Under the pieces are notes generated by a model. The model was not told where the DNA came from. It saw nothing but the letters and a program-made list of their open reading frames with translations, and ran no database searches. Of a stretch of DNA of 48,341 nt, positions 35,196 to 43,095 are shown piece by piece; the first letter of the stretch is position 1; the number at the start of each line of letters is the position of its first letter. Position numbers and translations under genes: made by a program. This DNA comes from JABJPM01 sp964596705 (GTDB lineage: Archaea > Nanobdellota > Nanobdellia > SCGC-AAA011-G17 > PNOQ01): the NCBI GenBank assembly GCA_964596705.1, contig CAZQVG010000002.1, forward strand, positions 1 to 48,341, in the 5' to 3' direction.

Positions 35196-35213
35196 AGAGA
35201 CTTATAAGTCTCT
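35196..35213 (-). terminator. Palindrome plus U-rich tract at the histone-gene stop
   Basis: AGAGACTTATAAGTCTCT is an 18-bp perfect palindrome covering the last sense codons and the stop of the 53-residue gene. On the minus strand it is followed by CTTTCTTTC and a T-rich stretch. It looks like a factor-independent terminator hairpin built into the end of the gene. Confidence 0.5.
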
Positions 35214-35363
35214 TGCTTGAACGGTTTTTCTACCGTTTGCTTTGCATCTCTCACAAGCTTCTAAGATTAATGCTTCAACCTTTTTATCTAGTGCTTCTGC
35301 AAAGTCTCCTGCTACATTTAGGTCTTTTACAATCTCTTTTATTTTGGATTTAACAACTAACAT
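35202..35363 (-). CDS. Histone-fold protein, DUF1931-like
   Basis: 53 residues starting MLVVKSKIKEIVKDL and ending KANGRKTVQARDL, matching the short DUF1931 archaeal histone-fold proteins (full-length for that form). One histone fold, with helices about 3-13, 18-40 and an end motif like the 'RKTVxARDL' of archaeal histones. Probably DNA-binding chromatin protein. Strong GGAGGTG 6 nt upstream, and a TTTATAAG box about 45 nt upstream gives a ~20-nt leader, unlike the leaderless genes. Confidence 0.85.
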   Translation of the reverse strand: MLVVKSKIKEIVKDLNVAGDFAEALDKKVEALILEACERCKANGRKTVQARDL

Positions 35364-35443
35364 TTGTTACACCTCCGCATGTTAATATTGTTGAAAAATG
35401 TGTATTTATAAGGTTTTTTGTTTAGGTAAATAAAAAAAGAAAT

Positions 35444-35458
35444 TAGGTTTTTAACCTA
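35444..35458 (-). terminator. Hairpin plus U-rich tract at a gene end
   Basis: TAGGTT-TTT-AACCTA, a 6-bp stem with a 3-nt loop overlapping the stop of the membrane gene (35451). On the minus strand T-rich sequence follows. Same arrangement as at 35196-35213. Confidence 0.45.
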
Positions 35459-35807
35459 GTATTTCATATACTTTTCTAATTGCTACAACTAATGCAGCCG
35501 GTGTTAGAAATGCTATGAAATAAGCTATTGCATTATTGATGAAACTTCCTACGAAAGGTAAGAATGCAATGCTTGACCCACCAAATATTGCAAGTGCAAT
35601 AGCAATTAATACTAGTGGGGTAATGTCTTTTGTGTCATATTTGAATCCTACTACTAGGCCTAAAATAACTAGCAATAGGGTCCAGAAAGGTATCGTTACC
35701 CATCGACCTCCAAAAGCTCCTCCAAGGGCAAGAATTATTGCAAGGATCCATGCAAGGTTAAAAGACCACTTGTCCCACGGAGTTGTTCTTCTTTTTTTTC
35801 TAACCAT
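35451..35807 (-). CDS. Small four-helix membrane protein, unknown
   Basis: 118 residues with a basic start (MVRKKRRTTPW) and about four membrane segments (FNLAWILAIILALGGAFGG, LLLVILGLVVGF, PLVLIAIALAIFGGSSIAF, IAYFIAFLTPAALVVAI). Conserved-looking DPANN membrane protein; no function assigned. Has a strong Shine-Dalgarno (GGAGGTG, 6 nt before ATG) and a leader of roughly 28 nt from a TATTTAAG box. High expression is suggested by these signals. Confidence 0.75.
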   Translation of the reverse strand: MVRKKRRTTPWDKWSFNLAWILAIILALGGAFGGRWVTIPFWTLLLVILGLVVGFKYDTKDITPLVLIAIALAIFGGSSIAFLPFVGSFINNAIAYFIAFLTPAALVVAIRKVYEILG

Positions 35808-35889
35808 GAACTACACCTCCTTTTATTATGAATTAATAATAAAAATCGTTTTTTTGTTATTTAAGTGTTTTGTAACCACGTAGAAGTCA

Positions 35890-36879
35890 TTATTTGTTAT
35901 AGCGAGGGTATGTGTTGCGTTTCATGTATACTTTTTCTGTTTTTACTGCAATGCCTTTTGTGTTTTCTAGTATATCTTCAGAAGTTAGTTTTGCTGTGCC
36001 TGTGCAGATTAATTCATCTTTTAGTGTAAGGATTGCAACTTTGTCATTTGGTTTTATGTTGGAGTGTAGTTTAGATATTCCAGGGATTGCAAGGTCTGCT
36101 CCATGACATAAACTGTCTACTGCTTTATCTGAAACCCAGATTTTTGGGAAGTGTTGAATTGCAGTTTCTACAGGCAATATTATTTTTTTTAATTCTGAGT
36201 CATCCCCTTGCTTGTATAATTCGTATGCATCTTTTAATTCATATAAACTGTGCATTGTGGTTTCATTGTATGGGCCAACTCTAGTTCTTATTAGTTGAGT
36301 CATGTGTGCATTTGTGTTTAGTTTTTTTCCAATATCTGAGCAAAGTTTTCTTATGTATGTTCCTGCTTGACATCCTACTCTAAATAAAACATCTTGATTG
36401 TTTTTTATTTCTAGAATTGTTATGTAGTAAATCTCTCTTTTTCTCTTTCTTCTTTTAACTGCTGATTTTCTCGGTGGAAGTTGATCTATTACACCTATGA
36501 AAGAATTTATTGCTTGTTTTATTTCTTCTTCTTCAACTGGTTTATGTAAGTGCATTAAGCAAACATATTCTTTTCCTGCCTTTAGTAAGTTGTGTACTAT
36601 TCTTGTTGATCTTCCTAAAGCTATAATTAATGAGCCGGTTACGTTAGGATCTAATGTGCCAGAATGTCCGGCTTTAGGTATATTTAGTATTTTTTTTGCA
36701 TAGTCTGTTACTTGATGAGAAGTAGGTCCTTGTGGTTTGTTAATGTTTATTATTCCGTAATTGAGAATTTCTTCTATTGGTCTGCTTTCTGGATTGCAAC
36801 CATAATTTGGGTCTGTTTTTGATTTTGTTTTTTCAAGAACAATTCTTTTTTCTTTTTCGAAAGGGAATTTTTCTTCCAT
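35890..36879 (-). CDS. cbf5: RNA-guided pseudouridine synthase Cbf5
   Basis: 329 residues. Catalytic Asp is D77 in GHSGTLDPNVTG; KPxGPTSHQV (49-57) and RTRVGPYNE are family features, and a C-terminal PUA domain occupies about 250-329. Works with Nop10 (9899-10066), Gar1 and L7Ae on H/ACA guides; it also makes Psi55 in tRNA in archaea. Directly abuts L31e in a ribosomal-protein operon, as in other archaea. Confidence 0.95.
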   Translation of the reverse strand: MEEKFPFEKEKRIVLEKTKSKTDPNYGCNPESRPIEEILNYGIININKPQGPTSHQVTDYAKKILNIPKAGHSGTLDPNVTGSLIIALGRSTRIVHNLLKAGKEYVCLMHLHKPVEEEEIKQAINSFIGVIDQLPPRKSAVKRRKRKREIYYITILEIKNNQDVLFRVGCQAGTYIRKLCSDIGKKLNTNAHMTQLIRTRVGPYNETTMHSLYELKDAYELYKQGDDSELKKIILPVETAIQHFPKIWVSDKAVDSLCHGADLAIPGISKLHSNIKPNDKVAILTLKDELICTGTAKLTSEDILENTKGIAVKTEKVYMKRNTYPRYNK

Positions 36880-37392
36880 TTACTCTTTTTTAGAACTCTT
36901 TTTTTCTTTTAGTTCAGCTGCTGTTGGAACTTTTTCTGTTTTCTTCTTAGTTGTCTTTTTCTTAGCAGCAGGTTTTTTCTCTTCTTCTTTTGAATCTGAT
37001 TCTTTCTTTTCTATTTTTTCTTCTGCTTTAGTTCCTTTTTCTTTTGGTTCTTCTTTTTTAACCTCTTCTTTTTTTGGAGTTTCCTCTTTTGTTTCTTTTT
37101 GAGTCTTCTTCTCTTCTTTTTTCTTTGTTGCTTCTTCTTCTATTGGTGCAGTGGTTAATTCTACTTTTACTATTTCTTCTTCTTTTATTGCTTTAACATT
37201 GACTTTGTGAGGGGGATTTCTTGGACCGTTTTTCCAAATTTCTTGATTTAGGTATTTTCCTATTTTAACTTCTTTAGCCTTCATATGTTTTGATAAGAAT
37301 TCTTTTATTGCAGTTATTGCTCTTTTAGCCCTCTTATATTTTGGAGCTTTCTGAAATTCTTTTCTTAGTGGGATGTTATATATTCTTTCCAT
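36880..37392 (-). CDS. rpl31e: Ribosomal protein L31e with long charged C-terminal tail
   Basis: 170 residues. The first ~80 (IYNIPLRKEFQKAPKYKRAK ... IKEEEIVKVEL) are a normal L31e. The remaining ~85 are Lys/Glu-rich low-complexity sequence (KKEEKKTQKETKEETPKKEE...) ending KKSSKKE. Typical archaeal L31e is about 80-100 residues. The tail could reach over the exit-tunnel side of the large subunit; it may be lineage specific. The gene is between L39e (2 bp) and Cbf5 (0 bp). Confidence 0.92.
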   Translation of the reverse strand: MERIYNIPLRKEFQKAPKYKRAKRAITAIKEFLSKHMKAKEVKIGKYLNQEIWKNGPRNPPHKVNVKAIKEEEIVKVELTTAPIEEEATKKKEEKKTQKETKEETPKKEEVKKEEPKEKGTKAEEKIEKKESDSKEEEKKPAAKKKTTKKKTEKVPTAAELKEKKSSKKE

Positions 37393-37394
37393 TT

Positions 37395-37568
37395 TTATGC
37401 TTTTGTTTTAGTTCTTCTCCAACTTCTTTTTCCTGCACTAAATTGAGAAGGATGTATTTTCTTTCCTATTCCAGCTATTTTTGGCACTACCCAGAATGGT
37501 GCCCATTTAGTTCGTTTAGCTAATCTTCCTAATCTTGTTTTTTTTGCTTTTGGTTTGTTTCTTGCCAT
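37395..37568 (-). CDS. rpl39e: Ribosomal protein L39e
   Basis: 57-residue basic protein (MARNKPKAKKTRLGRLAKRT, WAPFWVV, ending RSWRRTKTKA), lining the exit tunnel. Its start lies within the S19e gene (40-bp overlap); it ends 2 bp before L31e. Confidence 0.93.
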   Translation of the reverse strand: MARNKPKAKKTRLGRLAKRTKWAPFWVVPKIAGIGKKIHPSQFSAGKRSWRRTKTKA

Positions 37569-37969
37569 TTTTTGTCAAGTAATGATTTTCCTTTTTTAGT
37601 TAGTATTCTTCCATGATGAGCTCCTTTTTTGGTTTGCTCTATTAATTCTGCTTTTTCTAGTTGTTGTAATATTGTTCTTATTATTTTTCCAGAGCCTAAT
37701 CTGAATCTCTCTGGTTTGTGGCCCCGATCTTTTTTGCCGCCATATTTTCTTCTTAATTTGTTTACTCCAATTGGACCTAAGATATAGATCTTTCTTAAGA
37801 TTGATGCTGTTCTAATATACCACCAATCATCTTGTACAGGAGGTCTTTCCCTTGCTGAGCTAGTTTTAACAAACTTTGCCCATTCTGGCGGATTTATCTC
37901 CTTTATTGTTTTAAGATGTTTGGACAAATTATCCAGTAATACGTTTGTTGGTGTTTCTTGGATTTTCAT
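37529..37969 (-). CDS. rps19e: Ribosomal protein S19e
   Basis: 146 residues, eukaryotic/archaeal S19e. WAKFVKTSSARERPPVQDDW, WYIRTASILRKIY and GPIGVNKLRRKYGGKKDRG are the family core; HHGRILTKKGKSLLD is at the C-terminus. First gene of the S19e - L39e - L31e - Cbf5 operon; its end overlaps L39e by 40 bp. TTTAAA at 38005-38010 is about 38 nt upstream. Confidence 0.95.
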   Translation of the reverse strand: MKIQETPTNVLLDNLSKHLKTIKEINPPEWAKFVKTSSARERPPVQDDWWYIRTASILRKIYILGPIGVNKLRRKYGGKKDRGHKPERFRLGSGKIIRTILQQLEKAELIEQTKKGAHHGRILTKKGKSLLDKKWQETNQKQKKQD

Positions 37970-38017
37970 TTTTCTCTAACCTTCTGATGAGCAGAAAGAT
38001 TTCTTTTAAAAATGTTT

Positions 38018-39361
38018 CTATTTTTGTTTTTTTAGTTTTGGACCAGTTGGAGAGTCTTCCACTAGGTATCCAAGGGACTTTATTTCGTCTCTTAGCTTAT
38101 CCGCAAGCTCAAAATCTTTGTTTTTCCTTGCAATTTCTCTTTTTTCTGCTAATTTTTTTATGTTTTCTGGAATTTCTGTTGTTGGTTCTGTAAGTATGTC
38201 AAATATTTGGTCTAGTTCTTTTAATAGTTCGTAAGAGTTTTTTCCATATCCTAATTTATTTGCTTTCCTTATAAATGTGAATAGCTCTCCAAATGCTTTT
38301 GGGGTGTTAAAATCATCATCTAATGCATTTAATATTGCTTGTTTTGTTTTATCTATTAGTTCTTGATCTATATTTTCTTGGGAGTCTTTTGCATTTTCAT
38401 AAAACTCCTGGATTCTGTTTAGTGCGGATTCTGCTTGTTTTATACTTTCTTTTGAAAAATCTAATGGGGCTCGGTAATGTGCTGAAATGAAGAAATATCT
38501 TATTGCTAATGGATTGTATTTTTGAAGTGCTTCTCTTAAAGTTATGAATGTTCCAGATTTGGCCATTTTTTCTTTATTTATGTTTAAGAATCCAGAATGG
38601 ATCCAGTATTTGACAAATGGTTTTTTCCCTGTTATTGATTCCATTTGGGCTATTTCTGCTTCATGGTGGGGGAATATTAAGTCTATGCCTCCGCCATGGA
38701 TGTCATATTGAGGCCCAAATTCTTTTTCTGTAATTGCAGTATCTTCAATATGCCAGCCAGGACGTCCTTTGCCAAGTTCTGTTTCCCAGAATGGTTCATC
38801 TGGTTTTGAGAATTTCCATAAGCAAAAATCTCCTTTGTTTCTTTTATTTGTGCTTTCGTCTATTCTTGAGACTGCATCTTCTGCTTCTTGATAGGTTCTT
38901 CTTGAAAGTTTTCCATATTCTTTGTTTTTTGATAGGTCGTAATATATACCATCGTTTTCTATTGTGTAAGCATATCCCTTTTCTAATAATCTTTTGACTT
39001 GAGAAACTATATTATCTATGTAATCTGTTGCCCTAGCATATTTGTTTACTGCTGTAATTCTTATTTTTGAGATGTCTTCTAGAAATGCTTTTTCATATCT
39101 TCTTGCAATTTCTTTCCAGTCTGTTTTTTCCCGGTTTGCTTTTTTTATTATTTTGTCATCTATGTCTGTTATATTTTCTAAGTAAAATAAATCTATTTTT
39201 TTGTATCTTAAGTATTTAGCAATTAGGTCATAGTTTGTGAATGATCTAGCATTGCCTAAGTGAATGAAATTGTAGACTGTTGGTCCACAAACAAACATCT
39301 TTGCTTTTTCTGGAAGTATGAGTTCTTCTTTTTTTCTAGATAGTGTGTTATAAACTTGCAT
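38018..39361 (-). CDS. cysS: Cysteinyl-tRNA synthetase
   Basis: 447 residues, class I. HIGH-like motif FIHLGNARSF (HLGN at 34-37), zinc residues C25 and FCLWKFSKPDEP region, GWHIEDTA, a DIHGGGIDLIFPHHEAE segment and KMAKSGTF as the KMSKS loop. Full length. TTTAAA at 39385-39390 is 26.5 nt upstream (leaderless). An archaeon with CysS rather than the SepRS route is the common case in DPANN. Confidence 0.96.
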   Translation of the reverse strand: MQVYNTLSRKKEELILPEKAKMFVCGPTVYNFIHLGNARSFTNYDLIAKYLRYKKIDLFYLENITDIDDKIIKKANREKTDWKEIARRYEKAFLEDISKIRITAVNKYARATDYIDNIVSQVKRLLEKGYAYTIENDGIYYDLSKNKEYGKLSRRTYQEAEDAVSRIDESTNKRNKGDFCLWKFSKPDEPFWETELGKGRPGWHIEDTAITEKEFGPQYDIHGGGIDLIFPHHEAEIAQMESITGKKPFVKYWIHSGFLNINKEKMAKSGTFITLREALQKYNPLAIRYFFISAHYRAPLDFSKESIKQAESALNRIQEFYENAKDSQENIDQELIDKTKQAILNALDDDFNTPKAFGELFTFIRKANKLGYGKNSYELLKELDQIFDILTEPTTEIPENIKKLAEKREIARKNKDFELADKLRDEIKSLGYLVEDSPTGPKLKKQK

Positions 39362-39399
39362 AAGAATAAGAAAAAAAGGGAATATTTAAAGTTTTGTTT

Positions 39400-39930
39400 T
39401 TATCCAGATATTTTTACTAATACTTGTTCTGATTTGCTCCTTATAGTATCTGGATTAACTGTTAAGGTAATATCGCATCCTCCTGTGCCAATTGTTGTTT
39501 CTGGAGTTTTAGATATTACTATTGCTACTTTTTCATTTGCACCAGAACTTAATGTATATTCCTTGGATGTTGTTGATAATGTGTCTCCAAATTTACAATC
39601 AAGGGGAACTCCGTTTTGTATTGGAGCAATATGTGCTTGTATTGTTCTGGTGTCAGAATCTAGATTGTATAGGATCATGGCAACTTTTATTTCATCGTTT
39701 TTCTTTTTTATTTCAACATCGTTAGGAACGATTTTTAGTAGATCATCTGAATTAGCAAACATCTCTTCTATTTCTTGATCAGACATACTAAATGCTTGGT
39801 CTGTTAAGTCCATTACTTTATTTAAACTTGATTTAACCCAGCTTAGTCCAAGTGTTAGTAAAGTGATTCCAATAATAATCACGATGATTGTTGTCATAGA
39901 AAGTTCAATTGCACCTTTTTTTGATTTCAT
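39400..39930 (-). CDS. Type IV pilin-like protein (class III signal peptide)
   Basis: 176 residues from ATG 39930; GAGGTGA lies 5 nt upstream. Class III signal peptide: MKSKKG then AIELSMTTIIVIIIGITLLT, so cleavage after KKG would leave Glu at +3, the usual archaeal pilin pattern. The rest is a beta-rich head with two cysteines. Likely processed by the peptidase at 2580. A leader of ~13 nt from TTTATAAA (39966-39973). Confidence 0.82.
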   Translation of the reverse strand: MKSKKGAIELSMTTIIVIIIGITLLTLGLSWVKSSLNKVMDLTDQAFSMSDQEIEEMFANSDDLLKIVPNDVEIKKKNDEIKVAMILYNLDSDTRTIQAHIAPIQNGVPLDCKFGDTLSTTSKEYTLSSGANEKVAIVISKTPETTIGTGGCDITLTVNPDTIRSKSEQVLVKISG

Positions 39931-39981
39931 TAATATCACCTCTTTTTTAATTTTGAATTTTTGTTTTTATAAATTTATTGA

Positions 39982-41976
39982 TTATTTCCAGTCTGGTTCA
40001 ACATCTTCTCCTGGTCCAGAAGTTATCCTATGTTGATTTGATCCATCCGAGTTCATTATCCAGATCTTCCTTTCATAACCTGTGTCATTTGGCCCATGAA
40101 AGGAGTAAACTATTTTTTGGCCATCTGGACTGAACATTGGATCTTGTATATACATTCCATTTTCTTCGATTACATTTTCTAGGCCTGAGGGGGTTATTGT
40201 TTTTAGTTTATTTTGAGAAACAAATAAAATACTCTGTCCATTTGGATGCCAACTTGGCCAGTTTGTGAAGGTATGGTCATTAGTTAATTGGATTATGTTT
40301 GTGCCGTTTATTGTTGAGAGGTATAGTTCTGAGTGGGTGTATTTGTCTGAAAGAGGAGGGATAATATATGCTATTCTTTGACCGTCTGGGCTAATTGATG
40401 GCTCAAAAATTGGATAATTTAATTGACTTTCTATTATTTTTGTTCTAGTTAAATCATTGATGTTGATCTTATATAAACATTTTATGAACGCATTATGACT
40501 GTCGTTTAGTTTTTCTTGGGTGTAATATATCTCGTAACCATTTGGATGCCAGGTGGGATATGCTGCTTCTGTATAGATAGGTAATATAGAATCATCTTCG
40601 TATACTTTATCGGTTAATTGTCTTAATCCTGTTCCGTCTTTGTTCATTAAAAATAATTGGGGGTCTCCTGTTCTATAAGACATAAAGACAATTTGTTCCC
40701 CATTTGGACTCCACCGAGGCCATCGATCCTCAGAAGGATGGTTTGTTAATTTTTGAAGATTGGTTCCACTTTCTGATACAATATAGATCTCGTAATTCCC
40801 GTCTCTATTTGATGCAAATACTATGTTTTGATCATTCGATATTTCTCCAATATTGAATAATATTTCGTCTAATGTTTTGTTTACTCTTGTGTCATCTGTT
40901 ACTTCTACTTGGAGTTTATAGTTTCCTGAAGGAAGCATAGATATTGTCCAGGGCGGCGAAATAGGTGAGTTAGAGACACTACTCACTAATATTTCTTGGC
41001 CATTATAAAACCTTATTATTTTTCTAGTGAATAGTGGATCGAATTCTGTTGTTGGGCCCAATATTCTATTAGTTGGATCCGGGATAGAAAATAGGAGATA
41101 ATTATAAACCTCTGAATCTGTTATCTGTGCATCTACCAATATGTTTGTATTGTTTGTTGATAATTGGCGAAGGGTTATTTCTGGCTGGTTGCTTTCTATA
41201 AGTAAATACGCAATTTTTGTTGGATTGGAAATCGATAAAGTAGGCATAACATATATGTCCCATGTTTTATCTTCTCCATATGCTGAAACTAACCATTCGT
41301 TAAGAGGGAGATTATCTACTGCAGCAGAAGCAATTTCAAGGGCATCACCCCCTAAAATTTTTTTTCCTAAAAAAATCCCTAAATGGATGTTAGCTAGGCC
41401 GGCATTTACGACTTCTTCTGAGGTCATTGTTGTATTGTAAAATATGGGTCCATATGCATGGGTTAAGGATTGGGGGATGATGAAACTTAGGTAATTCATT
41501 AGTGCTTCTTTTTCATCTGTTCCGAAAATAGTTCTTAAAGCATAATTTGCAATTTGTTTTCCTGTGAGTATTAGTGTATGAGTTAAATCTGAGCTTTTGG
41601 ATCTATGATTAAATCCTCTTAATTCTGGAAGATAATTTTCTGAATAAGTTAGGAATATATCAAAAGAATCATCCTCACCATTTATATAGTTTACATTTGC
41701 ATTGGAAATTGGATTATTATTTTGATCTACAACTTTGATTTCTACTTCTCTTCCATCATCATTAAAATATGCTAAACCATTAGAATTTGTTGTTTCGTGT
41801 TGTTCTTCTATGTGTGTTGGAGGGATATTTGGCGTTGTTGGAGTATTTGTGGATTTGCTGCATCCATTAAATGGAGCTAAACATGCTAGTGTTCCGAAAG
41901 TAAATAAAGCTGTGTTAAGGGCAGTTCTTTTTATTGTTTTTTTAGTAGAATTAATTATTTCTTCTAAAGACTTCAT
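39982..41976 (-). CDS. Exported lipoprotein with TolB-like beta-propeller
   Basis: 664 residues. N-terminal hydrophobic stretch with lipobox FNGC (C39), a Ser/Thr-Pro linker, a carboxypeptidase-like CNA-type beta segment (VEIKVVDQNNNPISNANVNY), a ~300-residue region without recognised domain, then a TolB/PD40-type propeller (about 395-664): ASNRDGNYEIYIVSESG, WPRWSPNGEQIVFMS, ISPDGQRIAYI, WHPNGQSILFVS and FSPDGQKIVYSF. Likely cell-surface binding role. TTTAAA at about 42000-42005 lies 26 nt upstream. Confidence 0.85.
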   Translation of the reverse strand: MKSLEEIINSTKKTIKRTALNTALFTFGTLACLAPFNGCSKSTNTPTTPNIPPTHIEEQHETTNSNGLAYFNDDGREVEIKVVDQNNNPISNANVNYINGEDDSFDIFLTYSENYLPELRGFNHRSKSSDLTHTLILTGKQIANYALRTIFGTDEKEALMNYLSFIIPQSLTHAYGPIFYNTTMTSEEVVNAGLANIHLGIFLGKKILGGDALEIASAAVDNLPLNEWLVSAYGEDKTWDIYVMPTLSISNPTKIAYLLIESNQPEITLRQLSTNNTNILVDAQITDSEVYNYLLFSIPDPTNRILGPTTEFDPLFTRKIIRFYNGQEILVSSVSNSPISPPWTISMLPSGNYKLQVEVTDDTRVNKTLDEILFNIGEISNDQNIVFASNRDGNYEIYIVSESGTNLQKLTNHPSEDRWPRWSPNGEQIVFMSYRTGDPQLFLMNKDGTGLRQLTDKVYEDDSILPIYTEAAYPTWHPNGYEIYYTQEKLNDSHNAFIKCLYKININDLTRTKIIESQLNYPIFEPSISPDGQRIAYIIPPLSDKYTHSELYLSTINGTNIIQLTNDHTFTNWPSWHPNGQSILFVSQNKLKTITPSGLENVIEENGMYIQDPMFSPDGQKIVYSFHGPNDTGYERKIWIMNSDGSNQHRITSGPGEDVEPDWK

Positions 41977-42017
41977 AGAAATATAAGTTGGGCAGAATAT
42001 TTAAATCTTTTGAAAGG

Positions 42018-42091
42018 TGGGCTCGCGGGGATTTGAACCCCGGACACCTAGATCTTCAGTCTAGTGCTCTCCCAGGCTGAGCTACGAGCCC
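42018..42091 (-). tRNA. tRNA-Phe (GAA)
   Basis: On the minus strand a 74-nt cloverleaf: acceptor GGGCTCG with CGAGCCC and discriminator A, D arm GCTC...GAGC, anticodon stem CTAGA/TCTAG with loop CTGAAGA (anticodon GAA, Phe), 5-nt variable loop and T arm CGGGG/CCCCG with loop TTCAAAT. No intron. The CCA end is not encoded (the next bases are CCT). Confidence 0.95.
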
Positions 42092-42227
42092 ATTATTTTT
42101 TGTTTACTCTAAATTGTTTTTAAAGCTTTCGTTGGGAATTTATTGAAATTTTTGGGAAGGGATAGTTTTTAATATTGGATGTTTCTAAATAACAAATATT
42201 AAAAAAAGAATAGGCTTTCTTTTTAGA

Positions 42228-42234
42228 GAGGTGA
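42228..42234 (+). promoter_or_regulatory. Shine-Dalgarno site before an ATA codon
   Basis: GAGGTGA within GAGAGGTGA; the codon 6 nt downstream is ATA (42241), the same spacing as for the ATG starts of the histone and membrane genes near 35.4 kb. No ATG, GTG or TTG occurs in frame until TTG 42355. Confidence 0.55.
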
Positions 42235-42240
42235 TTTAGA

Positions 42241-43059
42241 ATAAATAGCAATGAAATTGTTTTTCTAGGGACTGCGGGAGGAAGGTTTGCTGTAAATAGA
42301 CAGCTAAGGGCTTCTGGAGGAATAATAATCAGAATTAAGAATATTCAGTTTCATTTGGACCCTGGACCTGGAGCTTTAGTTAAGGCTAGGGAGTATGGGG
42401 TGAATTTAAGAGCGAATAATGTTATTTTGGTTAGTCATGCTCATCTAGACCATTGTAATGATTTAAACGCAGTTATAAGTGCAATGACTCATGATGGGTT
42501 AGATAAGAATGGTATTTTAATTGGTAGTAAGTCTGTTATGGTTGGGGTGGATGGAGAAAGGCCGTATATCACTAGGCATCATAGGAAATGTTTGGATAAA
42601 TTTTTATCTTTAGAATCTGGGAATAGTGTTAAGTTCGGAAAAGATATTGAATTAAAAACTTTAAGAACTATGCATAGAGATCCTACTGAGATTGGATTTA
42701 AGTTTATTTCTGATAAGTTTTCAATCGGGTATACAGGAGATACTGCCTTTTTTCCAGAATTAATTGATGAATTGCAAGGGAGCGATATTTTAATTTTAAA
42801 TAATTTGGAACCCTTTGGGTATAAAAATGAGGATCATTTGTCATCTGAGGATTCAGTTAAGATTATCTCTAGAGTTAGACCTAAATTAGCTATTTTGACT
42901 CATTTTGGGCAAAAAATAATTGAACAAAATCCAATTTATCAGGCTAGGGAAATACAAAGAAGAACTAATGTTCAAACAATTGCTGCAAGAGATGGGTTAG
43001 TTATTGATCCAATTACATTTTCAGCTAGTTTGAAGCAAAGGCAGATTAGTGTTGATTAG
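42241..43059 (+). CDS. Metallo-beta-lactamase fold protein
   Basis: 272 residues if translation starts at ATA 42241. The upstream-extended N-terminus (IVFLGTAGGRFAVNRQLRASGG) is a conserved part of this archaeal MBL group, so a start at TTG 42355 would truncate the fold. HAHLDH is the zinc motif; FKFISDKFSIGYTGDT, a Leu-rich IIEQNPIYQAREIQ segment and ILTHFG follow. Probably RNA- or nucleotide-processing hydrolase; exact role unknown. Other possible start: ATT 42256. The same-strand leader begins near a TTTCTAAAT box at 42182-42190. Confidence 0.8.
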   Translation: MNSNEIVFLGTAGGRFAVNRQLRASGGIIIRIKNIQFHLDPGPGALVKAREYGVNLRANNVILVSHAHLDHCNDLNAVISAMTHDGLDKNGILIGSKSVMVGVDGERPYITRHHRKCLDKFLSLESGNSVKFGKDIELKTLRTMHRDPTEIGFKFISDKFSIGYTGDTAFFPELIDELQGSDILILNNLEPFGYKNEDHLSSEDSVKIISRVRPKLAILTHFGQKIIEQNPIYQAREIQRRTNVQTIAARDGLVIDPITFSASLKQRQISVD

Positions 43060-43095
43060 AAAGTTTTAAATAATTCTTTGAGGCTTTGGTTTTTT

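Noticed and set aside
42018..42091. Possible intron in tRNA-Phe, given the endA gene
   Set aside because: The cloverleaf closes with standard arm lengths and a 7-nt anticodon loop; no extra sequence.
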